Shown piece after piece: positions 44,398-53,624 of a stretch of DNA of 64,000 bases. The DNA comes from Verrucomicrobiota bacterium (lineage in GTDB: Bacteria > Verrucomicrobiota > Lentisphaeria > Oligosphaerales > Oligosphaeraceae). The notes under the pieces are model-generated. The model was not told the origin of the DNA. It did no database searches and saw only the letters and a list, made by a program, of their open reading frames with translations. Position numbers and translations under genes: made by a program. The number at the start of each line of letters is the position of its first letter. Position 1 is the first letter of the stretch. The stretch spans positions 1 to 64,000 of the forward strand of contig JAGVUR010000193.1 in NCBI GenBank assembly GCA_019136135.1, written 5' to 3'.

Positions 44398-47097
44398 ATG
44401 GGCGAGTCGTCGAAGAGTCAGGAAGCAGGTTGGCGTTATGCCGTAGGTCAGAAAATCGAGTCGTATTTGTTGACCGAGTGCTATTGTCGCGATGGTGTTG
44501 GCGAGACTTATCGTGCGCGCGATCGTCGCGATGGCAGTTCGTGCTTGTTGAGTTGTTTTTGCCTATCTGCTCCCATGGCCGTCGTCGAGATGATCCTTGC
44601 TCGTTGCGAGAGCTTGATGGGGTTGTTTGGCACTGATAGGATCGTACGTGCTGTCTTGCGTGGTGAGAATGCCTTGGATTCCCTGATCATCTGCGGTGTT
44701 CCCGAAGGTCAGAGTGTCAAGTCATTGGTTTCCGAATCTGGTGCGATGAACGAGGCTCGTGGCTTGTTGATTTTCCGGGGTGCATTGTCGGAGCTGTCTC
44801 GTTACGAGGAACTGGGTGCGTGCCATGGCCGTCTTGATTCCGGGAGCGTGTGTTTACGCAGTGATGGGAAGGTAACGTTTGGGTATGTGTTGTTTTCTGG
44901 TTCCTCTGACGGTTCTGATGATGGTATTGTTGGGGATTTGCGTTCGTTGGGTCGTGTGTTGTACTTCATGCTTGGGGGTGTTGAGGCGGGTGTTCCCAAG
45001 CCTGAACCGTTATGGGAATTGCGTCCGAATTTGAGTTCTGACACATGCTTGCTGGTTCATCGCCTGGTCGAGGGGGGTGGTGGCGCGATGACGGTTTCGG
45101 ATGTCCAGTCTTCGTTGTCTTCGATTGACTCCTCTCGTCGTTTGGACGCTGGCAAGATTCGCGAGCTATTGTCTGGTGGCGTCAAGCCACAAGTTAAACC
45201 TGCAACTGCTCCTGGAAAAGGGTCCAAGTTTCGCTTGGCGTTGATGCTGATATTGGCTGCCTTGGCTTTATGCGTTGCCTTTTGGATCGGCTTTGTTCTT
45301 GCCCACGGCGGTAGCGATACAGCTGAAGGTTCTGCTCCTGAACCAACACCTGCTTCCGATTCTGCTTCTGATTCTGCGCCTGCTTCTATGGGCGTCGTAG
45401 AGCTTGAAGAGGCGGAAGTTGTCGCGTCGCCAGTTGCTACGGTGCCCGTGCCTGAAACTCGTCGCGAAGACGAATTGGATTTGGATGAGGATTTGGTTGA
45501 GGACGAGTTTGACGTAATGGCCGAACCGCCATCACAGGAAGCCGCCGCTGATGATGATTGGTCTAAGCTGGAGGAGAAATTGGCTCGTGAGGCATTGGAC
45601 GAGGTGGATAAATGGGAGAAAGAGGTCGAAGAGGAAATCCTTGAGTTGCTGACGTTGGTTGAGCAGGAGAATGCGCTGGATAAGCAGGAGGGTGCGGAGA
45701 ATGCGCTGGATGAGCAACAGCTGTTGCGCCTGCAAGAACAACTTGAATTGGCGTTGAGGAAACGCAATTTGGATGCGGCATCCAACTTGGTTGCCCAGGG
45801 GGCGAAATTGGATTGGGCATCTCAATCCGGGGCGAGCTTGTTGCAGCAGGCGTGTGCAAGGCGGCAACAGGATGTGGTCGAGTTCATGTTGAAATCGGGA
45901 TGCGATCCTGATTGGCGCCCTGGCGGGGGAGGAAATTTCAGGTATCCATTGCAGGTTGTGTTGAGCGATGGCAGGAGATCCCATGCGATCTTGAGGCTGC
46001 TTTTGCGTCATGGCGCGGATCCCGATGTGCTTTCGGGGGATCGCGTTGACGATGGAGACGTCCAGTCCGGGCTCGTGCTGTTGTGCAATGACGTCTATAG
46101 GAGATCCGGTGACAAGTATGCACTGGAGGCATTGCGTGCATGGTACGAGGCTAACAAGGAGTCGCTTGGCGAGCACGACAAGATGTCCGCGATGCTCGTT
46201 TACGCGTTGCGGAGCGAATTGCCGAAGGAACTGTTGCGTGAAATGGTGCGTCGGACATCGTCGATGCGCAATCGCGAGTACGGCATGTTTTTGGTGCAGG
46301 CATTGTCGTCATTGAATCGTGTTGAAATACTGGAGTGGATCAAGAAGAAGCGGGTCGATGTGAATTCGCTGTTCGAGCATGTCGAAGACGGCGTCACGTA
46401 TCGGGAGACGCCGCTGGCGTACGTCATACGGCATGAGTACGATGATTTTGCCGTTCGTTGGCTGCTTGCCGAAGGGGCGAACGTGAAATGGGAATACGAA
46501 GACGGGAAAAGCATTTTCGACATGTGCCGCGACCCGAAGAGATTGCAGATCCTTCTCGAGGCAAGACGGGGAAAAAAACCAGAGGTGCCAAGTTGGTCAG
46601 ACGAGGTCTATACCACAGGAACAACGTCGATCACACACAATTCCCATTGGGATGCTGACTTGAATGCGCCGACATTTGCCCTGGGGCATGTAATTTGGAA
46701 GACCAATGCGAACCAGCAAGGAAGCTTCGATCAGAAGGATGCGGATTTCTACTGGCGCGTTGAAGGAGACACCCGTGTGCTGGAGCCTAGAAACGGTTGC
46801 GGAGCAGTGATCCTCAAGGGCGACTTGACTCCATTCAGGCAGATTTCGGTTTCTTCCATCCAACGCTGGACTTTCAGCCCGGAGGGGATTCGCTGCACGA
46901 AGGAGAACAATCCGTTGCGGAAGGATACGATCGTCTTGTTCAGGACTTCCAACGGCAACTTTGGCAAGCTGCGTGTTGTTAGCCTGGAGGATTCCCCGGA
47001 CAAGACGATGAGGAATTGCGACTTGCGCGTGGTCTGGTATGTCTATCACCTTGACAAGGACGAGGTTAGGCGCAGCAATAGCAAGAAGACTTGGTGA
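44398..47097 (+). CDS. membrane protein: pseudokinase domain, TM helix, ankyrin repeats
   Basis: The ATG at 44398 follows AAGGAG; an upstream in-frame TTG is not needed. The 899-residue protein begins with a protein-kinase-like domain (about 15-260). GETYRARDRRDG matches the glycine-loop/beta-3 region, but the ATP-binding Lys is gone. HGRLDSGSV stands where HRDLKPxN should be, and no DFG is seen. A single membrane helix is at about 277-303, followed by an acidic Pro/Glu/Asp-rich linker, ankyrin-like repeats (about 440-720) and a beta-rich C-terminal region of about 175 residues. The gene overlaps nothing and ends 3 bases before a permease gene. Confidence 0.75.
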   Translation: MGESSKSQEAGWRYAVGQKIESYLLTECYCRDGVGETYRARDRRDGSSCLLSCFCLSAPMAVVEMILARCESLMGLFGTDRIVRAVLRGENALDSLIICGVPEGQSVKSLVSESGAMNEARGLLIFRGALSELSRYEELGACHGRLDSGSVCLRSDGKVTFGYVLFSGSSDGSDDGIVGDLRSLGRVLYFMLGGVEAGVPKPEPLWELRPNLSSDTCLLVHRLVEGGGGAMTVSDVQSSLSSIDSSRRLDAGKIRELLSGGVKPQVKPATAPGKGSKFRLALMLILAALALCVAFWIGFVLAHGGSDTAEGSAPEPTPASDSASDSAPASMGVVELEEAEVVASPVATVPVPETRREDELDLDEDLVEDEFDVMAEPPSQEAAADDDWSKLEEKLAREALDEVDKWEKEVEEEILELLTLVEQENALDKQEGAENALDEQQLLRLQEQLELALRKRNLDAASNLVAQGAKLDWASQSGASLLQQACARRQQDVVEFMLKSGCDPDWRPGGGGNFRYPLQVVLSDGRRSHAILRLLLRHGADPDVLSGDRVDDGDVQSGLVLLCNDVYRRSGDKYALEALRAWYEANKESLGEHDKMSAMLVYALRSELPKELLREMVRRTSSMRNREYGMFLVQALSSLNRVEILEWIKKKRVDVNSLFEHVEDGVTYRETPLAYVIRHEYDDFAVRWLLAEGANVKWEYEDGKSIFDMCRDPKRLQILLEARRGKKPEVPSWSDEVYTTGTTSITHNSHWDADLNAPTFALGHVIWKTNANQQGSFDQKDADFYWRVEGDTRVLEPRNGCGAVILKGDLTPFRQISVSSIQRWTFSPEGIRCTKENNPLRKDTIVLFRTSNGNFGKLRVVSLEDSPDKTMRNCDLRVVWYVYHLDKDEVRRSNSKKTW

Positions 47098-47100
47098 GAT

Positions 47101-48219
47101 ATGAAAGCTTGCTTAGTTCGCGTATGGTCGTTGTTCAAGGGGAACATGGTCCTGGGAATCGCGCTGATTGCCGCCTTTGCCACGTCGTTTGTGGTTCCGC
47201 CAGATCGTGCCTGGCTCGGGTACTTTGACCTCAAGACGCTGACGTGCTTGTTTTGCGTTCTGGCCGTGGTCAATGCCTTGCGCAATATCTTGTTTTTCAC
47301 GATGCTGGCCAATAAGATCGTGTTGCTTTTCCGCACGACACGGATGTGCATATTGGCTCTTACGTTCATCACGTTCATCAGTTCGATGTTCATTGCGAAC
47401 GACATGGCGTTGCTGACGTTTTTGCCTTTGGCCTATTATGCGTTGTCAAGCACCGGGAATGAGCGTTTGCTTGCGTTTACGTTCATCATGCAGAACATCG
47501 CCGCAAACCTGGGTGGAATGTTGACCCCTTTCGGCAATCCCCAGAACCTGTACTTGTACACTAAATTCAACATTGGGAATATCGAGTTTATGGAGATCAT
47601 GTTCCCTCCGTTTGCGCTAGCGATTGGGTTGATAACGCTCTGTTGCCTATGCGTGCGTAGCGAACCATTGCGCGTCACGCATGCGCCAATCGAGAAGCAT
47701 CCTGTTCGGATGGCGGTGTACCTCGTGCTGTTCGCATTGTCGATTGTGATTGTTTTTCGTGTCATCCCATATTACTATGGATTGATTGTGATATTGGGTA
47801 CGTTGCTGGTGATGGATCGCAAGGCGTTGCGCAAGGTTGACTATCCGTTGCTGTTGACCTTTGCCGCGTTTTTCGTGTTTTCAGGGAACATGTCCAGGAT
47901 TGAATGCGTGCGTGAATGCCTAGGGAGCCTGCTTGAAAAAAGCACCTTGGTCGTCAGCACCTTGTCATGCCAGGTCATCAGCAATGTTCCGACCGCGATC
48001 TTGCTGGCTCAGTTCACGGAGAACTACCGCGACCTGCTGGTCGGCGTGAACATCGGTGGCGTCGGCACGCTGATTTCGTCTCTTGCGTCCTTGATCACGT
48101 TCAACGAGTACCGCCGGGTTTGTCCTGGGAAGACTTGGAGCTACCTATTGATGTTCACCGTGCTCAATGTGGCGTTCCTGGTGGTGATGCTTGGGTTCAT
48201 GTTGGTATACTCAAGTTGA
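47101..48219 (+). CDS. SLC13/CitMHS-type anion permease
   Basis: The 372-residue, strongly hydrophobic protein has about ten membrane helices. The blocks NDMALLTFLPL (about 100-110) and GMLTPFGNPQNLYL (about 139-152), plus a second SNVPTAILLAQF half-motif near 297, are the paired NxxxxxxxP/GNPxN elements of the ion-transporter superfamily (ArsB/NhaD/CitMHS). It probably moves an anion or exchanges it with Na+ or H+. It follows the pseudokinase-ankyrin gene by 3 bases, suggesting co-expression. Confidence 0.8.
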   Translation: MKACLVRVWSLFKGNMVLGIALIAAFATSFVVPPDRAWLGYFDLKTLTCLFCVLAVVNALRNILFFTMLANKIVLLFRTTRMCILALTFITFISSMFIANDMALLTFLPLAYYALSSTGNERLLAFTFIMQNIAANLGGMLTPFGNPQNLYLYTKFNIGNIEFMEIMFPPFALAIGLITLCCLCVRSEPLRVTHAPIEKHPVRMAVYLVLFALSIVIVFRVIPYYYGLIVILGTLLVMDRKALRKVDYPLLLTFAAFFVFSGNMSRIECVRECLGSLLEKSTLVVSTLSCQVISNVPTAILLAQFTENYRDLLVGVNIGGVGTLISSLASLITFNEYRRVCPGKTWSYLLMFTVLNVAFLVVMLGFMLVYSS

Positions 48220-48301
48220 TATTTCCGGAAATACGATTAAATTTAGTTTTTCCCGATTCTTTGTTTTTGAGTTTTCATCATGATTTATTGAGGGAACTAA
48301 T

Positions 48302-50230
48302 GTGACGACTTCGATCAAGAAAGAGGCTTTGGAGCAATGGTCCAGGCAGGACTCCGCAGATTTGTATGGAGTTGACAATTGGGGTTGCGGTTATTTTGAT
48401 ATCAATGCGAAAGGTGAACTTGCGGTTACGCCGTTTGGGAATGCGAAAGGCTCGGTGAGCTTGCTTGACGTTGTGAAAGGGATTCAGGAACGCGGGATGG
48501 ACATGCCTGTTTTGTTGCGGATCAGCAACATCCTGGAGTCCCGGATCAAGCTGTTGCATTCCAGTTTCCAGAAGGCGATCAAGGAGGCTGGATACCAAGG
48601 CGTGTACAAGGGCGTGTTTCCCATCAAGGTAAACCAGCAGCAGCAGGTGATCGAGGACATCGCCAAGTTCGGATTGGAATACCACCACGGTTTCGAGGCC
48701 GGCAGCAAGGCGGAACTGATTGCCGCGCTGGGCACGATGAAGGATCGCGAGGCGTGCCTGGTCTGCAATGGATACAAGGACGAGGAATTCATTGACTTGG
48801 CGCTGTACGCCAACAAGCTTGGCTTGAAGTGCTTCCTGGTCATCGAGATGCTCTCCGAACTTGATGTAATCGCGGAGCGGAGCAAGGTGCTTGGCATCAA
48901 GCCGAGGATTGGAGTGAGAATTAAGCTGTCAAGCAGGGCAACTGGGAATTGGACCGAGTCCGGAGGGGACAGGTCGGTGTTTGGCTTGAATACCTCCGAA
49001 ATAATCTGGGTTGTCGACAAGCTTCGCGACTTGGGCTTGCTAGATTGCCTTCAGCTGCTCCATTACCACATCGGCTCGCAAATCCCAAATATCCGCGATA
49101 TCCGGGCGGGTGTCCAGGAAGCGTCACGGGTCTATGTGGGCCTGGTTGAGGAAGGAGCCAAAATGGGGTACCTGGACTTGGGCGGCGGACTGGCGGTGGA
49201 CTATGATGGCTCCCATACCAACTACCACCACTCAAGAAACTATACGATTGACGAGTATTGCGTCGATATCGTGGAAACCGTTGGTGAAACGCTCAGTGCG
49301 AAGGGCATCTCGCATCCCACGCTGATTACTGAATCGGGACGGGCGACCATCGCATACTTCTCGGTTCTCCTGTTCAATATCCTTGAAGCGACGAAGTTCG
49401 AACCTGCAGAATTGCCCGCCGAACTCCCGGAAGACGCCAACGACATGACCAAGGAACTCCTGAATATCTACAATACAATCAATACCAGAAACCTTCAGGA
49501 GTTCTTCCACGACGCGATCTACTACCGCGATGAACTCAGAATCCTGTTCAGAAATGGACGGATTACCCTGCGCGAACGGGGATTGGTCGAAGGACTCTTC
49601 TGGCACATCATGGTTGCTGTCAACCGGCACGTCCAGAAAATGAAGTATGTTCCCGACGAATTCGAGGGGCTGGATCGCGTCTTGGCAGATACCTACTATG
49701 CCAATTTTTCCGTCTTCCAATCCTTGCCCGACTCCTGGGCAATCAAGCAGATCTTCCCGATCATGCCGATCCACAGGCTTCTGGAACGCCCGACCAGGGA
49801 AGGCATCCTGTCTGACATCACCTGCGATTGCGACGGGAAGATCGAGCAATTCGTCGATCTCCACGATGTCCGCCATACGTTGCCGTTGCACGATTTGCAT
49901 GACAACGAGGAGTATTACCTGGGCGCGTTCCTGGTTGGCGCCTATCAGGAGACGCTGGGCGATTTGCATAATTTGCTTGGTGACACCAATGTTGTTTCGA
50001 TCACCATTGATCCGGTGGATGGTCATTTCGAGTTTGTGAAGGAGATCGAGGGGGATTCCGTTGGCGACGTCTTGTCATATGTCGAGTACGATCCGAAGTT
50101 GCTTCGCGACAGCTTCAAGCGCAAGGCCGAGCGTGCTGTCCGCGAGCATTTGATCACACCTGCCGAGCGTCGCGAGATCATGGAAGCCTTTGAGAACGGG
50201 ATTAACGGATATACCTATTTCGAGCGGTAG
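48302..50230 (+). CDS. speA: biosynthetic arginine decarboxylase
   Basis: The 642-residue PLP-dependent enzyme starts with GTG at 48302, overlapping an ATG-TGA. Family blocks are YGVDNWGCGYFDIN, VFPIKVNQQQQVIEDI (PLP Lys, about 104-120), GLEYHHGFEAGSKAEL, YLDLGGGLAVDYDGS and a C-terminal DITCDCDGKIEQFVD. It makes agmatine from arginine. Together with the next two genes it points to the agmatine-to-spermidine route through carboxyspermidine. GAGGGAACTAA precedes the start. Confidence 0.96.
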   Translation: MTTSIKKEALEQWSRQDSADLYGVDNWGCGYFDINAKGELAVTPFGNAKGSVSLLDVVKGIQERGMDMPVLLRISNILESRIKLLHSSFQKAIKEAGYQGVYKGVFPIKVNQQQQVIEDIAKFGLEYHHGFEAGSKAELIAALGTMKDREACLVCNGYKDEEFIDLALYANKLGLKCFLVIEMLSELDVIAERSKVLGIKPRIGVRIKLSSRATGNWTESGGDRSVFGLNTSEIIWVVDKLRDLGLLDCLQLLHYHIGSQIPNIRDIRAGVQEASRVYVGLVEEGAKMGYLDLGGGLAVDYDGSHTNYHHSRNYTIDEYCVDIVETVGETLSAKGISHPTLITESGRATIAYFSVLLFNILEATKFEPAELPAELPEDANDMTKELLNIYNTINTRNLQEFFHDAIYYRDELRILFRNGRITLRERGLVEGLFWHIMVAVNRHVQKMKYVPDEFEGLDRVLADTYYANFSVFQSLPDSWAIKQIFPIMPIHRLLERPTREGILSDITCDCDGKIEQFVDLHDVRHTLPLHDLHDNEEYYLGAFLVGAYQETLGDLHNLLGDTNVVSITIDPVDGHFEFVKEIEGDSVGDVLSYVEYDPKLLRDSFKRKAERAVREHLITPAERREIMEAFENGINGYTYFER

Positions 50231-50264
50231 AAACCAAGTTGAACTGAACCCAAGGAGAAGAAAG

Positions 50265-51449
50265 ATGGCACGAGTCATGATTATCGGTGCTGGCGGTGTA
50301 GGGGCTGTCGTAGCTCACAAGTGCGCTCAGGTACCCGAAGTTTTCACGGATCTTTGTCTTGCGAGCCGTACTGAATCGAAATGCAAGGTGATTGCGGCCC
50401 AGTTGCCTCGCCCCATTGAGACGGCACGTGTTGATGCTGACAATGTTCCCGAGTTGGTTGCGTTGTTCCGTTCTTTCAAGCCTGATGTTGTGATCAACGT
50501 AGCTCTTCCGTATCAGGACTTGCATATTATGGATGCCTGCCTGGAAGCCGGCGTGAACTACGTTGACACGGCAAACTACGAGCCGCCGGAAGTAGCGCAC
50601 TTCGAGTACTCCTGGCAGTGGGCGTACCATGACCGCTTCAGGGAAAAGGGCTTGATGGCGCTGTTGGGATCGGGATTCGACCCAGGAGTTACCAACGTCT
50701 TCGTCGCATGGGCCATGAAGAAGCACTTCGATACGATTGAAGAGCTGGATATCATCGACGCCAACGCCGGCGACCACGGTCATCCCTTCGCAACCAATTT
50801 CAATCCGGAAATCAATATCCGCGAAGTCACCGCTAATGGAAAATACTACAAGGACGGGGAATTCATCGAAACAAAACCGATGGAATTTTCCCGCGTCATG
50901 GAATTTCCCGAGGGGATTGGCGATAAGAAGATCTACTTGATCTGGCACGAGGAGCTTGAGTCGTTGGTCAAGTTCCTTGAGCCACGTGGCTTGAAGAAGG
51001 CGCGGTTCTGGATGACGTTCTCGGACAACTACCTGAAGCACCTGGAAGTGCTCCAGAACGTGGGCATGACCCGGATCGATCCCGTGATGTACGATGGAAA
51101 GGAAATCATCCCGCTGCAGTTCCTCAAGGCCTTGTTGCCCGATCCCGCGTCCCTTGGCCCGTTAACCAAGGGCAAGACCTGCATCGGCTGCCAAATCAAG
51201 GGAACCAAGGACGGGAAGCCGAGAAAGTACTACATCTACAATATCTGCGATCATGAAGAGGCGTATCGGGAAGTCAAGTCCCAGGCAATCAGCTATACCA
51301 CAGGCGTGCCCGCCATGATTGGAGCGCTGATGATAGTGACTGGTACCTGGAAGGGAGAAGGCGTCTTCAACATGGAAGAGTTTGATCCGGAGCCTTTCAT
51401 GGAACGACTCAACATGCATGGCCTTCCCTGGACGGAAGTGTTCTACTGA
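50265..51449 (+). CDS. carboxynorspermidine/carboxyspermidine dehydrogenase
   Basis: The 394-residue protein belongs to the saccharopine dehydrogenase family. It starts MARVMIIGAGGVGAVVAHKCAQ with an NAD(P)-binding GxGxxG and has ANYEPPEVAHFEYSWQWAYHDRF, LLGSGFDPGVTNVF and FTYTTGVPAM-like blocks typical of carboxynorspermidine synthase. It condenses aspartate semialdehyde with putrescine or diaminopropane. The ATG at 50265 follows AAGGAGAAGAAAG; the upstream in-frame ATG at 50190 lies inside speA. Next to nspC, the assignment is firm. Confidence 0.92.
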   Translation: MARVMIIGAGGVGAVVAHKCAQVPEVFTDLCLASRTESKCKVIAAQLPRPIETARVDADNVPELVALFRSFKPDVVINVALPYQDLHIMDACLEAGVNYVDTANYEPPEVAHFEYSWQWAYHDRFREKGLMALLGSGFDPGVTNVFVAWAMKKHFDTIEELDIIDANAGDHGHPFATNFNPEINIREVTANGKYYKDGEFIETKPMEFSRVMEFPEGIGDKKIYLIWHEELESLVKFLEPRGLKKARFWMTFSDNYLKHLEVLQNVGMTRIDPVMYDGKEIIPLQFLKALLPDPASLGPLTKGKTCIGCQIKGTKDGKPRKYYIYNICDHEEAYREVKSQAISYTTGVPAMIGALMIVTGTWKGEGVFNMEEFDPEPFMERLNMHGLPWTEVFY

Positions 51450-51477
51450 GAACCCTAGCTTGCCAACGAGGAACTAA

Positions 51478-52623
51478 ATGGAAGGCTTGTCCCCGGAACG
51501 CATATGCACTCCGTGCTTTGTCGTCGACTTGGTTGCCTTGCGCCGGAACCTTGAGGTGCTGGGCGGGGTATCTCGTCGCTGTGGCGCCCGGATACTGCTT
51601 GCCCAGAAGGCATTTTCGATGTACAGCACGTATCCTTTGATGCGTGGTCATTTGCGCGGAGTGTGTTCGAGTTCTGTCTACGAGGCGCGCCTTGGCCGCG
51701 AGGAGTTCGGGGGAGAGGTTCACGCATTTGCGGCGGCGTATTCGGAAGCAGACGTCCGCGAGTTGATTGGATTGGTCGATTGCTTGGTGTTCAATTCGTT
51801 TTCCCAGTGGCGTCGCTTCCGTCCGCTGGTCGAGTCTTCGTCTAGGAAGATATCTTGCGGCCTGCGCGTTAATCCTGAGCATTCCGAGGCGGTTGCCGAG
51901 ATTTACTCGCCTTGCGCTCCCAAGTCGCGCCTGGGGATTCGACGCGTTGACTTTGACGGCGAGGATCTGAGCGGGATTGACGGGCTTCACTTCCATACGT
52001 TGTGCGAGCAGGATTCCGATGCGTTGGAGCGGACGCTCTCTGCCTTCGAATGCCGGTTTGGGGAGTTCATCCCGCGCATGAAATGGGTGAATTTCGGTGG
52101 AGGGCACCACATTACCCGTCCTGGTTACGACATTGGACGGCTTGAGCGCTTGGTGACGGAGTTCCGTCGTCGGTACGGGGTTGAGACGATTTACCTTGAG
52201 CCTGGCGAGGCGGTTGCGCTGAATGCCGGTTCGCTGTATGCGACGGTGCTGGACGTGGTTTACAACGACGGTCCCATCGCGATATTGGACGCGTCTGCAG
52301 CGGCACATACGCCCGATGTCATCGAAATGCCTTATCGACCACCCGTCAGAAATTCGGGCTTGCCCGGGGAAAAGCGCTTCGACTGCCGCTTGGCAGGCCA
52401 CTCCTGCCTCGCAGGAGATGTTTTCGGGGACTATTCCTTCGATGCCTTGCCGAAGCCAGGAGACAAGATTGAATTCCTGGACATGGCCATCTACTCCATG
52501 GTCAAGACCAATACGTTCAATGGATTGGCTTTGCCTTCTATCGCTACATACGATGGGGAACGTGACGAATTTACCTTGGTCAAGTCATTCTCGTACGAAA
52601 ATTTCAAGACGAGATTGTCCTAG
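51478..52623 (+). CDS. nspC: carboxynorspermidine/carboxyspermidine decarboxylase
   Basis: The 381-residue PLP enzyme has the fold-type III decarboxylase pattern: RTPCFVVDL-like CTPCFVVDLVALRRNLEVL, ILLAQKAFSMYSTYPLM with the PLP Lys (about 43-47), GLRVNPEHS, LHFHTLCEQ, WVNFGGGHHITRPGYD, and EPGEAVALNAG. It yields spermidine or norspermidine. It lies 28 bases after the dehydrogenase; GAGGAA is 5 bases before its ATG. Stop is TAG. Confidence 0.94.
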   Translation: MEGLSPERICTPCFVVDLVALRRNLEVLGGVSRRCGARILLAQKAFSMYSTYPLMRGHLRGVCSSSVYEARLGREEFGGEVHAFAAAYSEADVRELIGLVDCLVFNSFSQWRRFRPLVESSSRKISCGLRVNPEHSEAVAEIYSPCAPKSRLGIRRVDFDGEDLSGIDGLHFHTLCEQDSDALERTLSAFECRFGEFIPRMKWVNFGGGHHITRPGYDIGRLERLVTEFRRRYGVETIYLEPGEAVALNAGSLYATVLDVVYNDGPIAILDASAAAHTPDVIEMPYRPPVRNSGLPGEKRFDCRLAGHSCLAGDVFGDYSFDALPKPGDKIEFLDMAIYSMVKTNTFNGLALPSIATYDGERDEFTLVKSFSYENFKTRLS

Positions 52624-52688
52624 GCGAGTTGTTTCTGCAAAGGTGGATCATGGGGAGACTTTGAGTTGAAAAAATGCGTTTTATCGCC

Positions 52689-52718
52689 TTGACTTATTTT
52701 TGTTTGTGGATGTATATT
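52689..52718 (+). promoter_or_regulatory. promoter candidate for the cytidylate-kinase-like gene
   Basis: TTGACT (52689-52694) and TATATT (52713-52718) are 18 bases apart, 66 bases before the ATG at 52784. The start has a strong AGGAGGTG. Confidence 0.6.
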
Positions 52719-52783
52719 ACAGCGAGGTTCGCGTAGCGTATCGGTTCGTGAAGCCATTCATCCATTAAGCAGGAGGTGTCACC

Positions 52784-53611
52784 ATGGCGATCATCACCAT
52801 CTCACGAGAAATGGGTTCCGTGTCTTCAGAACACATCAAGTGGTTCAGCGACAGCCTGGGCATGGTGTTCATCGGCAAGGAGGCCATTAACGAACGAATG
52901 GAGGAAAAGGGAGTTTCTTCGGAGATGTTTCGGCAGTATGATGAGAAGAAGCCCGGTTTCATATACAATCTGTTCCATGGCGAACCAGACTATTATCTGG
53001 AATGCCTGAAGACAATCCTCTACGAAGAGGTGCGCGAGGGCAATAGGGTTTTGATTGGGCGAGGCACCAATTTCATCTTTTCGGATATCGCCAATTGCCT
53101 GCGGGTGAAAATCGTGGCTTCGGAGGAGACAAAGGTAGCCAACCTGTGCGAGTGGGATGGCGTCTCGGAGGCGACAGCAAGGGAACTGATCAAGAGTAGC
53201 GACAAGGAAAGGGCAGGGTATTGCCTCTTCCATTTCAATCGCGACTGGTATGCACACCACGAATACGACCTGGTGATCAATGCCTCAAGGCTTAGCTTGA
53301 ACAAGATGCTTTCGACGTTGAAGGCGGCGCTGGAAATCTATTCGACTCCAGAACGCGAGGCGCATGGGTTGAAGGTGCTTCGGGATCGGGCGCTGGCACG
53401 TCAAGTAGGGGAGGCAATCGTACTTAAAGAGCGTCTTGACATTCGTTTCCTGGAGATTGACTGCGACGATGGATGCGTAATCTTGCGTGGCTTGGCGATG
53501 TCTCCCAGCGTGCGAAACCGTGCCGAGAGGATCGTGGGCGAGTTGAGCGGGGTACGTGTGGTTGAGAATGAGTTGAAGATCATCACGCACGCAATACCGC
53601 GTCGCCGGTAA
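52784..53611 (+). CDS. cytidylate-kinase-like protein fused to a BON-like domain
   Basis: The 275-residue protein has the Cytidylate_kin2 start IITISREMGSVSSEHIKWFSDSLG, the usual RGTNFIFSD (about 93-101) and a FHFNRDWYAHHEYDLVINASRLS core. From about residue 215 a BON-like segment follows (LDIRFLEIDCDDGCVILRGLA, SVRNRAERIVGELSGVRVVENEL). The P-loop is atypical: REMGSVSS replaces GxxGxGKS, so nucleotide kinase activity is uncertain. It lies 13 bases before a symporter gene. Confidence 0.78.
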   Translation: MAIITISREMGSVSSEHIKWFSDSLGMVFIGKEAINERMEEKGVSSEMFRQYDEKKPGFIYNLFHGEPDYYLECLKTILYEEVREGNRVLIGRGTNFIFSDIANCLRVKIVASEETKVANLCEWDGVSEATARELIKSSDKERAGYCLFHFNRDWYAHHEYDLVINASRLSLNKMLSTLKAALEIYSTPEREAHGLKVLRDRALARQVGEAIVLKERLDIRFLEIDCDDGCVILRGLAMSPSVRNRAERIVGELSGVRVVENELKIITHAIPRRR

Positions 53612-53624
53612 GGATGCTTGCTCA

